From the NCBI GenBank assembly GCA_002305125.1, contig DBQG01000021.1, forward strand, positions 1-35,879: DNA of 35,879 bases, given 5' to 3'. The notes under the pieces were generated by a model. The model searched no databases. It had not been told where the DNA came from and saw only the letters and a list, made by a program, of their open reading frames with translations. The DNA is from Patescibacteria group bacterium UBA1400. GTDB taxonomy: Bacteria > Patescibacteriota > Microgenomatia > UBA1400. The translations under genes and the position numbers were made by a program. Shown here piece by piece: positions 20,750 through 27,555 of the stretch. The first letter of the stretch is position 1, and the number at the start of each line of letters is the position of its first letter.

Positions 20750-21307
20750 ATGTTAGATGCAGCTAGATTAAGGAACAATACTTTATTTGAATATGATAAG
20801 GAACCTTACCGGGTTTTAAAGTTCAAACATACTCATTTGGGTAGAGGAGGGGCTAATATCCGTATTAAGGCCAAGAATCTAAAAAGCGGGGTTACCAGAA
20901 GCTTTAACTTTGGCGCCAATGATAAGTTTGAAGAGGTTAATGTAGTTAAAAAGAAAATGCAGTTTTTATACTCTCAGGATGGTTCTTATGTTTTTATGGA
21001 TCCTACTTCCTTTGAACAGCAGGAAATTGACAGTGAGATTATCGGGCAAATGGGAAAGTTTCTGAAAGAAGGAGAGGATGTTAATGTTTTGTTTTGGCAA
21101 GATGAAGTGTTGGATCTTGATATGCCTGCTTCTGTTGATGTTGAGATTGCTCAAACCGCCCCGGGAGTTAAAGGTAACTCAGCTACCAATATGTTTAAAC
21201 CCGCCACCACAACCAACGGTTTACAGGTAAAAGTGCCTTTATTCATCAAGCAGGGAGAAAAGATAAGAGTTGATACCAGAACCGGTGAGTATATAGAAAG
21301 AGCTTAG
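20750..21307 (+). CDS. efp: Translation elongation factor P
   Basis: 185 residues from ATG at 20750; an apparent upstream extension runs through the tRNA and is not coding. Three beta-barrel domains: KOW-like (1-62), middle OB (about 63-125), C-terminal OB with 'PGVKGNSATNMFKPATTTNG' and 'GEKIRVDTRTGEYIERA'. EF-P rescues ribosomes stalled on polyproline. The loop-tip residue that is usually a modified Lys is Arg32 here ('HLGRGGANIR'; Lys in B. subtilis-type PGKGGA loops). Monocistronic; its end overlaps the convergent gene by 4 bp. Confidence 0.96.
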   Translation: MLDAARLRNNTLFEYDKEPYRVLKFKHTHLGRGGANIRIKAKNLKSGVTRSFNFGANDKFEEVNVVKKKMQFLYSQDGSYVFMDPTSFEQQEIDSEIIGQMGKFLKEGEDVNVLFWQDEVLDLDMPASVDVEIAQTAPGVKGNSATNMFKPATTTNGLQVKVPLFIKQGEKIRVDTRTGEYIERA

Positions 21308-21765
21308 AAAAAAAGTTGTTTTAAACCGGCTAAGATAATTACTATTTGAGTTAAACTTCCCAACAGAACGCCTTCTTTAGCCTGATTATGATGTTCAAAG
21401 TTTACATAAGAAGCCAGAAGTTTGTGTTTCCAGTTAAAAAAGTAGTAAGGAATTTCTATCAGATCAGGCAGAGTGGAAGCTCCGGCAGCTAAAAAATAAA
21501 AACCAATCTTAGTTAAGTCAGGGTAGGCAAAATAGGAGATAGTTGCCAAAGCAATCAGGGCTAAAATTCCATCAACCAGAATAATTAAAAGAGTGCTTTT
21601 GCTCAAACCGCCGTTTTTGTGTTCAGTAAAAAGATGGGGATTCCAATGGGGAACAAAAAAGTCAAGGATAAAATGACTCATTAAACTTAATCCCACAGCA
21701 ATCCAGGGATGGGGGAAAAGTTTCATTATTGCTAGGCCGGTAATTACATGTGGAGTTGTTAACAT
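21304..21765 (-). CDS. Membrane protein with His/Asp motifs (metal-dependent hydrolase-like)
   Basis: 153 residues, four membrane segments. 'MLTTPHVITGLAI' and 'SHFILDFFVPHWNPH', together with 'STLPDLIEIPYYF' and 'NFEHHNQ', place His/Asp residues at segment ends as in YdjM/DUF457 and the zinc-dependent phospholipase C-like group. A second, distinct relative lies at 2928. Reaction unknown. Its promoter overlaps that of lgt head to head. The 3' end overlaps efp by 4 bp. Confidence 0.7.
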   Translation of the reverse strand: MLTTPHVITGLAIMKLFPHPWIAVGLSLMSHFILDFFVPHWNPHLFTEHKNGGLSKSTLLIILVDGILALIALATISYFAYPDLTKIGFYFLAAGASTLPDLIEIPYYFFNWKHKLLASYVNFEHHNQAKEGVLLGSLTQIVIILAGLKQLFF

Positions 21766-21777
21766 AAGACGAAAATC

Positions 21778-21806
21778 AGTATAACAGCTTTAAAGTTGAC
21801 TGTCAA
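21778..21806 (-). promoter_or_regulatory. Promoter of the 21765 gene, back to back with lgt
   Basis: Minus strand TTGACA (21801-21806, full consensus), 17 nt, TATACT (21778-21783) with TGT extension; 12 nt to ATG. Confidence 0.7.
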
Positions 21807-21824
21807 TTTAAAATAAGATATTGT
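21796..21824 (+). promoter_or_regulatory. Promoter of lgt operon, -35 inside TTGACTGTCAA
   Basis: TTGACT (21796-21801), 17 nt, TATTGT (21819-21824). The predicted +1 is the G of the GTG start at 21831. The two divergent -35 boxes form one palindrome, TTGAC-T-GTCAA. Confidence 0.6.
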
Positions 21825-21830
21825 GTTTAT

Positions 21831-22697
21831 GTGTTGCCAACCTTACTAAAACTTGGACCAATTACAATTTCTTCATTGGGTGTTTTTACCGCCCTGGGTT
21901 TTTTCTTTGGCTCTTTTTTAATTTGGAAAAGAGGTAAAGAGGAAAACTATGATGAGGAAAGATTAATGGACGCAGTGTTGCTTTCAGCCATTGGGGTTTT
22001 AGTTACCTCCAGAATTTGGTATATCCTTTTACACTGGCAAGAGTTTGGTTCTAATATAGTAGGCTGGTTTGATGTGGTGGGAGCACCCGGCTTATCTTGG
22101 TTTGGAGCCTTAATGGGAGGGTTGTTAGTACTTAAGATTTTTAGTTCCAGGCAAAAGTGGAATTTTTTTAAGATTGCTGATTTTTTTTCCTTTGGTGCTT
22201 GTCTTTCAGCCATTTTTATTGCTTTCGGTCTTTTTTTAGACGGCAGCGCTTATGGCGCACCCACCAGTTTACCTTGGGGAATAGCTTTTCCCGGACTTGA
22301 TCAACCAAGGCATCCGGTGCAGCTTTATATATTCTTTTTGTTTATTCTTATTTTTAAATTGCTCTACTATTTTGATAAAAACTACAGAACTTACCAGTGG
22401 TATAAAAACAAAAGGGGAGAGGCTGCTCCAGGATTTTTGCTTTTGGCTTTTTTGGCCTTGTTTTCTTTAGGAAGGTTTGGAGTTGGATTTTTTTTCGAAC
22501 ATGATCTATACTGGATGGTAAATCAGATAATGGCTCTAGGCTTGAGCCTGGGAAGCTTACTGGTTTTATTCCTAAGATCAGGCAAGACTGTTAGTTTAAA
22601 CCTGCCTACCTTTAAAAGAAAGCAGTTGCAGGAAGATTATAGAAGAGAAAGAAAGAATAAAAAATTTCATTACAAGTCAGGAGTAGATGTAAAATGA
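21831..22697 (+). CDS. lgt: Prolipoprotein diacylglyceryl transferase
   Basis: 288 residues, GTG start, seven membrane segments. Family marks are 'LGPITISSLGVFTALGFFFG' at the N-terminus, 'TSRIWYILLHW', 'PGLSWFGALMGGLLV' and 'FLDGSAYGAPTSLPWGIAFP' followed by 'RHPVQLY' and 'LFSLGRFGVGFF'. It adds diacylglycerol to the lipobox Cys of prolipoproteins at the membrane. Coupled by ATGA to a TraR/DksA-type gene and then to lspA, the next enzyme of the pathway. Confidence 0.93.
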   Translation: MLPTLLKLGPITISSLGVFTALGFFFGSFLIWKRGKEENYDEERLMDAVLLSAIGVLVTSRIWYILLHWQEFGSNIVGWFDVVGAPGLSWFGALMGGLLVLKIFSSRQKWNFFKIADFFSFGACLSAIFIAFGLFLDGSAYGAPTSLPWGIAFPGLDQPRHPVQLYIFFLFILIFKLLYYFDKNYRTYQWYKNKRGEAAPGFLLLAFLALFSLGRFGVGFFFEHDLYWMVNQIMALGLSLGSLLVLFLRSGKTVSLNLPTFKRKQLQEDYRRERKNKKFHYKSGVDVK

Positions 22698-23056
22698 AGT
22701 TTCCTTTAAAAGTATTACAACCGATTAAAAACTATCTGGAAAAAAAACAGAAACAGCTGGAGAAAAGAAAAGAAGATCTTGACAAGGAAGATCCTTATAA
22801 CGATGCGGCACGTTTAAATGATAATGCTGCGATTGATACTGATGCCGCTGAAGAGGTTGGTCATGAAAGGGTTTCTGCCCTGCAAAAGGAGATAGATAAA
22901 ACTTTAATTAGAATAAGAAAGGCTTTGACAAGAATCAAACTTGGCAATTACGGCAACTGTGTTATGTGTCATAGGATGATTGATACGGACAGGTTGGCAA
23001 TTGATCCTACAGCAGATCTTTGTGTAGATTGCGCTAAAAAAGCTAAAGCTAAATGA
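22694..23056 (+). CDS. TraR/DksA-type zinc-finger protein
   Basis: 120 residues. Coiled-coil helices (about 12-85) with 'AAIDTDAAEEVGHERV' where DksA has its DxxDxA tip, then a four-Cys zinc finger C89/C92 ('CVMCHRMI') and C110/C113 ('CVDCAKK'). DksA/TraR proteins enter the RNA polymerase secondary channel and adjust promoter activity. It overlaps both lgt and lspA by 4 bp (ATGA), so all three are made together. Confidence 0.88.
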   Translation: MKFPLKVLQPIKNYLEKKQKQLEKRKEDLDKEDPYNDAARLNDNAAIDTDAAEEVGHERVSALQKEIDKTLIRIRKALTRIKLGNYGNCVMCHRMIDTDRLAIDPTADLCVDCAKKAKAK

Positions 23057-23505
23057 AGCAGAGATTGTTTTTTATTAGCGCCTTAGCAGCTTTGTTTTCG
23101 GACCAGCTGATAAAGTTTATAGTTTTAAAATTTTCCCCTCAAATTGTTAGTTTTAACAGAGGTATTGTTTTTGGTTTTTTAGCTTCGGATTTATGGTTGG
23201 GAGTTAATCTTTTTTTATTAATTTTAATATGGTTTTTAGCAGAAAAAAGCCTGGGTTGGAGTTTGCTTTTTGGGGGAGGAATGTCTAACTTCATAGACAG
23301 AGTGTTTAAAAAAGGAGTGGTGGATTTTTTAAGTTTTAATTTTACTTTTTTTCCCAAACCGATATCTTTACCTCATTTTAACCCGGCAGATGTTTTTATT
23401 TGCGTTGGAGCGGGTTTATTGTTTTGGCGACTCTTAAGGCAAAAGAAAGTTTATAAACTAAAAACTTCAAGTAATAAAAAACAACCTTTACACTCTATAA
23501 AATAG
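23053..23505 (+). CDS. lspA: Lipoprotein signal peptidase
   Basis: 150 residues, four membrane segments. 'SDQLIKFIV' near the N-terminus, 'FNRGIVFGF', 'GGGMSNFIDR' and the catalytic Asp pair D91 ('GVVDFL') and D113 ('FNPADVF'). It removes the signal peptide of lipoproteins after Lgt has acted. Last gene of the lgt operon. Confidence 0.95.
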   Translation: MKQRLFFISALAALFSDQLIKFIVLKFSPQIVSFNRGIVFGFLASDLWLGVNLFLLILIWFLAEKSLGWSLLFGGGMSNFIDRVFKKGVVDFLSFNFTFFPKPISLPHFNPADVFICVGAGLLFWRLLRQKKVYKLKTSSNKKQPLHSIK

Positions 23506-23512
23506 TATTTTT

Positions 23513-23536
23513 TACCAATATATTGGTATTTTTTTA
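23513..23536 (+). terminator. Possible terminator after lspA
   Basis: 16-bp palindrome TACCAATATATTGGTA (23513-23528) followed by seven Ts. Stem short and AT-rich. Confidence 0.4.
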
Positions 23537-23539
23537 CTA

Positions 23540-23567
23540 TTGACTTTTACTTTTACTGTGTTATGAT
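23540..23567 (+). promoter_or_regulatory. Promoter upstream of the transglycosylase gene
   Basis: TTGACT (23540-23545), 16 nt, TATGAT (23562-23567) with TGT extension. Predicted RNA start about 23574. Confidence 0.55.
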
Positions 23568-23576
23568 ATCCATCTG

Positions 23577-23603
23577 CTACACCATTCGGGTGTAGTTTTT
23601 TTT
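23577..23603 (+). terminator. Strong hairpin with T8 directly before the 23607 gene
   Basis: CTACACC / GGTGTAG, loop ATTCG, eight Ts; the ATG is 3 nt later. It is an excellent terminator for the lspA operon. For RNA from the promoter just upstream it would begin about 3 nt after the start, too close for normal termination, and may instead be a 5' stabilising or translation-limiting hairpin. Confidence 0.75.
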
Positions 23604-23606
23604 ATT

Positions 23607-24245
23607 ATGTTAGGTTTACTTTTAGATCTTTATCTTACCTTTAATCTTTCCCTTAAGCCTTGGCAAAGGGCAGGGGAGTTGTTGGTTCTTAAACCAGTAA
23701 AACAGGATATAAATCTGGAAAAATATAGCAGTTTAAGCTTAATTGAACCTGAGCAAAGGGTGGAAAAAATTGCCATGTCTAAACAGATTGAGTTAAAGCA
23801 GAAAACCAGCAATAAGATAGTAAAAACTGAAGAAGAAGTTGTTGACCTAAAGTCTAAAGTAGTCGAGGTTAAAAAAGCTGAAAACAAGACAGTAAAAGCT
23901 GAGGTTAAGGACAAACCTTTAATTGAGGAAAAAATCACTCAGTCTAAGCCTGGACCTGCAGACCTTGATCCTTTATTTACTAAATATAGTCAAGAGTATG
24001 GAGTGAGTAAGGATCTTTTAGTTAAAATTGCTGCCTGTGAATCTGGTTTTAATCCCGGGGCTCAAAATGGGCCTTATGGGGGCATGTTTCAATTTTTAGC
24101 CAGCACCTGGGTAAGCAACCGTAAAGCTATGGGTTTGGATCCTAATCCTAATCTGCGCTATAACTCTGAGGAGGCTATCAGAACTGCTGCCTTTAAGATT
24201 TCAAGAGACGGAGCCGGCGCCTGGCCTGTTTGCAGCCGAAAATAA
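23607..24245 (+). CDS. SLT-type lytic transglycosylase-like exported protein
   Basis: 212 residues. A short hydrophobic N-terminus (1-17) may be a signal or anchor; residues 30-117 are a Lys/Glu/Val-rich linker; the C-terminal lysozyme-like SLT domain covers about 120-210. Its catalytic Glu is E145 in 'IAACESGFNPGAQNGPYGGM', followed by 'FQFLASTWVSNRKAMGLDP' as in resuscitation/transglycosylase proteins. It should cleave peptidoglycan outside the membrane. The start is uncertain because of the hairpin just upstream. A terminator follows. Confidence 0.8.
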   Translation: MLGLLLDLYLTFNLSLKPWQRAGELLVLKPVKQDINLEKYSSLSLIEPEQRVEKIAMSKQIELKQKTSNKIVKTEEEVVDLKSKVVEVKKAENKTVKAEVKDKPLIEEKITQSKPGPADLDPLFTKYSQEYGVSKDLLVKIAACESGFNPGAQNGPYGGMFQFLASTWVSNRKAMGLDPNPNLRYNSEEAIRTAAFKISRDGAGAWPVCSRK

Positions 24246-24259
24246 TTAAATTTAACTTG

Positions 24260-24280
24260 AGCTTAAGTTTAAGCTTTTTT
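24260..24280 (+). terminator. Terminator after the transglycosylase gene
   Basis: AGCTTA / TAAGCT, 4-nt loop, then TTTTT. Confidence 0.55.
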
Positions 24281-24334
24281 ACCCCTTTTTTCTCTTTTAA
24301 TCTTTTCTTTTTTCCTTAAGCTTTTTTAAAGTAT

Positions 24335-24342
24335 GTTATTAT
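24335..24342 (+). promoter_or_regulatory. -10 region of the RluA-type gene
   Basis: TGT-TATTAT extended -10; 9 nt to the GTG start. It lies in TATGTTA-TTAT-TAACATA, a 7-bp inverted repeat. Confidence 0.45.
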
Positions 24343-24351
24343 TAACATATT

Positions 24352-25050
24352 GTGAAAAGAACGCCAAAAATACTATTTGAAGATGATTGGCTTACTGTTA
24401 TTTTAAAACCTTCAGGATTGGTTGTTAACAGGGCAGAGTCGGTTAAGGAGAAAACTCTTCAGGATTTTTTAGAGTCAAGGTTTTCTTTTTCCGGAGAAGA
24501 TGTTTTTTCACGGCGCTCTGGTATCGTCCATAGGCTGGATAAGGATACGTCCGGGGTGATGGTGACAGCCAAAGACAAAGAAACCTTCAGTGCCCTTCAA
24601 GCCCAGTTTAAACAAAGAACCGTGTTTAAAAAATATTTAAGTTTGATTCATGGTAAGCTGGAGCCTAAGACCGGTAATATTAATCTGCCTTTAGCCAGAA
24701 AACCAGAAAATAGGAAAAGGTTTACTGTCAGAGTGGGGGGAAGAAGAGCCTTAACTTACTATTTTGTTAAAGATTACTTTCCGGAAAAAAACGTTTCCCT
24801 AGTTGAAATCGAGTTAAAAACAGGTAGAACTCATCAGATAAGAGTTCATCTATCCTATCTTGGTTACCCCTTGGTGTCAGATCCTATTTATCTTGGTTCT
24901 AAAATGCTTGTCAAAGATCTTTACTGGTGTCCGCGCCTTTTTTTACATGCCCAAAATTTAGGGTTTACTCATCCTCAAACAGGAAAGTTTATTAATTTCT
25001 TTGCCGATTTACCGGTTGATTTAAAGAAAGTTTTACAAAATTTAAATTAA
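24352..25050 (+). CDS. RluA-family pseudouridine synthase
   Basis: 232 residues, GTG start. Motif I 'IVHRLDKDTSG' with the catalytic D63, motif II 'KKYLSLIHG', and the C-terminal 'TGRTHQIRVHLSYLGYPLV' typical of the family. There is no S4 domain at the N-terminus, unlike RluD, so it is closer to RluA in build. It isomerises uridines in rRNA or tRNA; the target cannot be told from sequence. Its stop overlaps the next ATG by 1 bp. Confidence 0.93.
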   Translation: MKRTPKILFEDDWLTVILKPSGLVVNRAESVKEKTLQDFLESRFSFSGEDVFSRRSGIVHRLDKDTSGVMVTAKDKETFSALQAQFKQRTVFKKYLSLIHGKLEPKTGNINLPLARKPENRKRFTVRVGGRRALTYYFVKDYFPEKNVSLVEIELKTGRTHQIRVHLSYLGYPLVSDPIYLGSKMLVKDLYWCPRLFLHAQNLGFTHPQTGKFINFFADLPVDLKKVLQNLN

Positions 25051-26042
25051 TGAAGAAAAAAAAGTTTATTAAAAAACTACCTGCTTGGAAAGTTAAAAGC
25101 TTTCAAAAAAGGCAGACAAAGTTAAAAGAAATTTTGTTAAGGATATTTACTTTAGTAGTTTTTTTTGGTCTTATTAGCATTATATTTTTTATTTCCAACC
25201 TTTTCAAAAATTCATTGTGGGATGGTAAAAATCAAATTAATCTTATTATTCATGATACAAACCAGGGTGTTTTATTTTACTCTTTTCATCCCAGGGAAAA
25301 GGTTTTAAACATTATCGTTTTTGCTGCCGATACTCATATTCCTGTGGCCGGAGGTTTTGGAGAGTATCCGATTGGCAATATTGTAAAACTGGGAGATTTG
25401 GAAAAAGTAGGTGGGGGTGAACTTTTAAGGTTAAGTTTACAGGAATTTTTAGCTGTTCCGGTTGAAGGAGTAATTGTTAACCAGCCTGATAAGGCTGGTA
25501 ACCCTTCTTTTAATGCCTGGCTTTATTCTTGGTGTAGATTCAAAAAGAGTTGTACTACCAACCTTGCTAATTGGGACCTTTTTCGTTTGGGAATTGAGCT
25601 TAAGCAGTTTCACGCCGGCCAGATTAAAAAGATTGATTTTGCCTCGACAGAATTTATAGAAGCAAAGGTTTTGCCAGACGGCACTACAATTTCTAAGCCT
25701 AACTATTTAAAGATAGATGGTTTATCCCTAGAGTATTTAAGTGATTTGGCAGTGATTAAGGAAAATTTAACTGTTAAGGTGTTTAATGGTACCCGGAAAC
25801 CTGGTTTTGCCGATCATGTCGGGAGATTGCTTAAAAATATGGGCTTAAAGCTTATTAATACCAGTGATTTGGGTGAGGAGAGACAAAAGTCAGTTTTACG
25901 CTATAAAAATCAGGAAGCAAAAGAAAGTTTAGCTTGCCAAAGGCTGCAAAAAACTTTTCCCTATCTAGAGATTGAGGAAAAACAGGATATGGAGGAAGAT
26001 TTAAGTTTAATTCTGGGTGATAATTTTAACCTTCTTCATTAA
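25050..26042 (+). CDS. LCP-like membrane protein with LytR_C domain
   Basis: 330 residues. Basic N-terminus, one membrane anchor (29-50), an LCP-like extracytoplasmic region (about 60-200; 'VLNIIVFAADTHIPVAGGFG' stands where active LytR-CpsA-Psr proteins have IPRDT) and a LytR C-terminal domain (about 240-325, 'NLTVKVFNGTRKPGFADHVG'). The Arg of the PRDT motif is absent, so phosphotransferase activity onto the cell wall is doubtful. Other members attach polymers to peptidoglycan. Coupled to the RluA gene. Its end overlaps the convergent TPR gene by 17 bp. Confidence 0.75.
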   Translation: MKKKKFIKKLPAWKVKSFQKRQTKLKEILLRIFTLVVFFGLISIIFFISNLFKNSLWDGKNQINLIIHDTNQGVLFYSFHPREKVLNIIVFAADTHIPVAGGFGEYPIGNIVKLGDLEKVGGGELLRLSLQEFLAVPVEGVIVNQPDKAGNPSFNAWLYSWCRFKKSCTTNLANWDLFRLGIELKQFHAGQIKKIDFASTEFIEAKVLPDGTTISKPNYLKIDGLSLEYLSDLAVIKENLTVKVFNGTRKPGFADHVGRLLKNMGLKLINTSDLGEERQKSVLRYKNQEAKESLACQRLQKTFPYLEIEEKQDMEEDLSLILGDNFNLLH

Positions 26043-26697
26043 AAGCTTCAGGGGGAAGAAAGGTGTGATAATGTTCACCGGGGCTGATAAAAGAGGGAAT
26101 GTCCTGATTTTTATGACTGCGGACTTTTTCCTTGATAAAAATTTGTAATAAATTTTTATCCACCGCTTTTATAACCACAATATAGCTATTGCCCCTTTTA
26201 ATTAAAGTACATAGCCTGCAGGCAACATCATCGGGAACTCTTCCCAGGTAGTTTCCCTGCTCATCTCTTATGGAAACAGAACGTTTACTGGCATGTAGGT
26301 CAACCAGTTGGCCGGACTCAAGTTCTAAAAGTTTTTCTGGTGAAGCCAGTCTTACAAGGGAAATGGTTTTAGTTTTACCGGGAACTTCAAGAAAAAAATT
26401 CCTCTCGGTAATTTTATTTTTTTTGGCAGCTTTATTATTTTTTTGAGGAACTTTTTTTAATCTTTCCAAAGCTCTTTTTGCAATGGGGTTAAAGCGATCA
26501 TATTTAGTTACTTCCTGGTAAGTGCTGATGGCTTTTTTAATTTGAAACAGCTCTTCATAGGCTTTAGCCAGTCTCAAAATCGCCTCAATGTCATCAGGTT
26601 GTTCTTTAATGATTTGGAGATTGAGGTCAACGGCCTGTTGCCAATTTTGACTTAAAGCAGCTTTAATAGCCTGGGAGGTAAGATTTTTAATAGTCAT
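26026..26697 (-). CDS. TPR protein with HIRAN-like C-terminal domain
   Basis: 223 residues from ATG at 26697 (AAAAGAG just upstream; a TTG at 26721 falls in an inverted repeat). Residues 1-90 hold about two TPR units ('AIKAALSQNWQQAVDLNLQI', 'AILRLAKAYEELFQIKKAI'). After a Lys/Asn linker the C-terminal part (about 105-195) reads like a HIRAN domain: 'VSIRDEQGNYLGRVPDDVAC' then 'LIKRGNSYIVVIKAVD', matching the D..G..LGxLP..iA..l..li..G pattern of DNA-end-binding HIRAN folds. The combination suggests a DNA-repair or assembly factor (inference). Confidence 0.65.
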   Translation of the reverse strand: MTIKNLTSQAIKAALSQNWQQAVDLNLQIIKEQPDDIEAILRLAKAYEELFQIKKAISTYQEVTKYDRFNPIAKRALERLKKVPQKNNKAAKKNKITERNFFLEVPGKTKTISLVRLASPEKLLELESGQLVDLHASKRSVSIRDEQGNYLGRVPDDVACRLCTLIKRGNSYIVVIKAVDKNLLQIFIKEKVRSHKNQDIPSFISPGEHYHTFLPPEAFNEEG

Positions 26698-26714
26698 AAT
26701 CTCTTTTAAAGATA

Positions 26715-26740
26715 TTGACAACTTTTTCTTTTCTTGTCAA
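26715..26740. repeat. Inverted repeat TTGACAA-N12-TTGTCAA
   Basis: Seven-bp arms at 26715-26721 and 26734-26740. On the minus strand the right arm supplies a consensus TTGACA -35 for the TPR gene, so it may be an operator. Confidence 0.4.
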
Positions 26741-26790
26741 GTCTGGATTTTTTAAATAAGTGTTTTCCGCCTTAAAATTTTTTTTAACGT

Positions 26791-26819
26791 TTGTAGGTTT
26801 TTTTTATTTGTAATATAAT
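26791..26819 (+). promoter_or_regulatory. Leaderless promoter of yebC
   Basis: TTGTAG (26791-26796), 17 nt, TATAAT (26814-26819), then 7 nt to ATG. Confidence 0.55.
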
Positions 26820-26826
26820 AATTGCT

Positions 26827-27555
26827 ATGTCTGGACACTCTAAATGGAGCACCATAAAACATCAGAAAGCAGCTGAGGACAAAAAGCGGGGTAAGATTTT
26901 TTCTAAAGTTGCCAAAGCCATTACTATAGCTACTAAAGAAGGGGGAGGCAGTGATCCTGGCACTAATGCTAAACTTAGGTTGGCTATAGATCAGGCAAAA
27001 GAAGTTAACATGCCCAAAGACAACATCAAAAGAGCTATTGAAAGGGGAATGGGTAAGGGAGGCGAAGGCGATCTGGAAACAGTTGTTTATGAAGGTTTTG
27101 GTCCTGAAAATACAGCTTTAATGGTTGAATGTATCACTGACAATAAAAACAGAACAGCGGCAGAAATGAAATCATTTTTTGATAAAAGAGGAGGGGGTTT
27201 GGGATCTCCGGGCTCTACCAGCTATCTGTTTGAAAAAAAGGGACTCCTTTTAGTTAAAAAAACCCAGAATGTAGAAGATCAATTGCTGCAGCTTATAGAT
27301 ATGGGAGCTGATGATGTAGAAGAGGATGAAGACCTGATTGAAGTTTATACTCCTCCTGATAATTTAGCTGCTGTTAAAGAACAGATTGACAAAAATGGGC
27401 TTGAAATTAAAGAGGCGATGCTCGCTTTCAAGCCTAAAACCATGGTTTTAATTGATGAAGGAAAGAAGGATAAGGTATTGAGTTTTCTTGAGGATCTTGA
27501 AGATTTGGAGGATGTTCAGAAGGTATATATTAACGCTGACTTTGTTACTTCTTAA
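26827..27555 (+). CDS. yebC: YebC/PmpR family protein (translation/transcription factor)
   Basis: 242 residues, full length. 'MSGHSKWSTIKHQKAAEDKK' is the family's N-terminal signature, followed by 'GGSDPGTNAKLRLAI', 'NMPKDNIKRAIERG', 'YEGFGPENTALMVECITDNK' and the 'NRTAAEMKSFFDKRGG' loop. Members act as regulators and, in recent work, as polyproline-stall relief factors on ribosomes, which would complement EF-P. The following membrane-protein gene starts at the next base. Confidence 0.97.
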   Translation: MSGHSKWSTIKHQKAAEDKKRGKIFSKVAKAITIATKEGGGSDPGTNAKLRLAIDQAKEVNMPKDNIKRAIERGMGKGGEGDLETVVYEGFGPENTALMVECITDNKNRTAAEMKSFFDKRGGGLGSPGSTSYLFEKKGLLLVKKTQNVEDQLLQLIDMGADDVEEDEDLIEVYTPPDNLAAVKEQIDKNGLEIKEAMLAFKPKTMVLIDEGKKDKVLSFLEDLEDLEDVQKVYINADFVTS

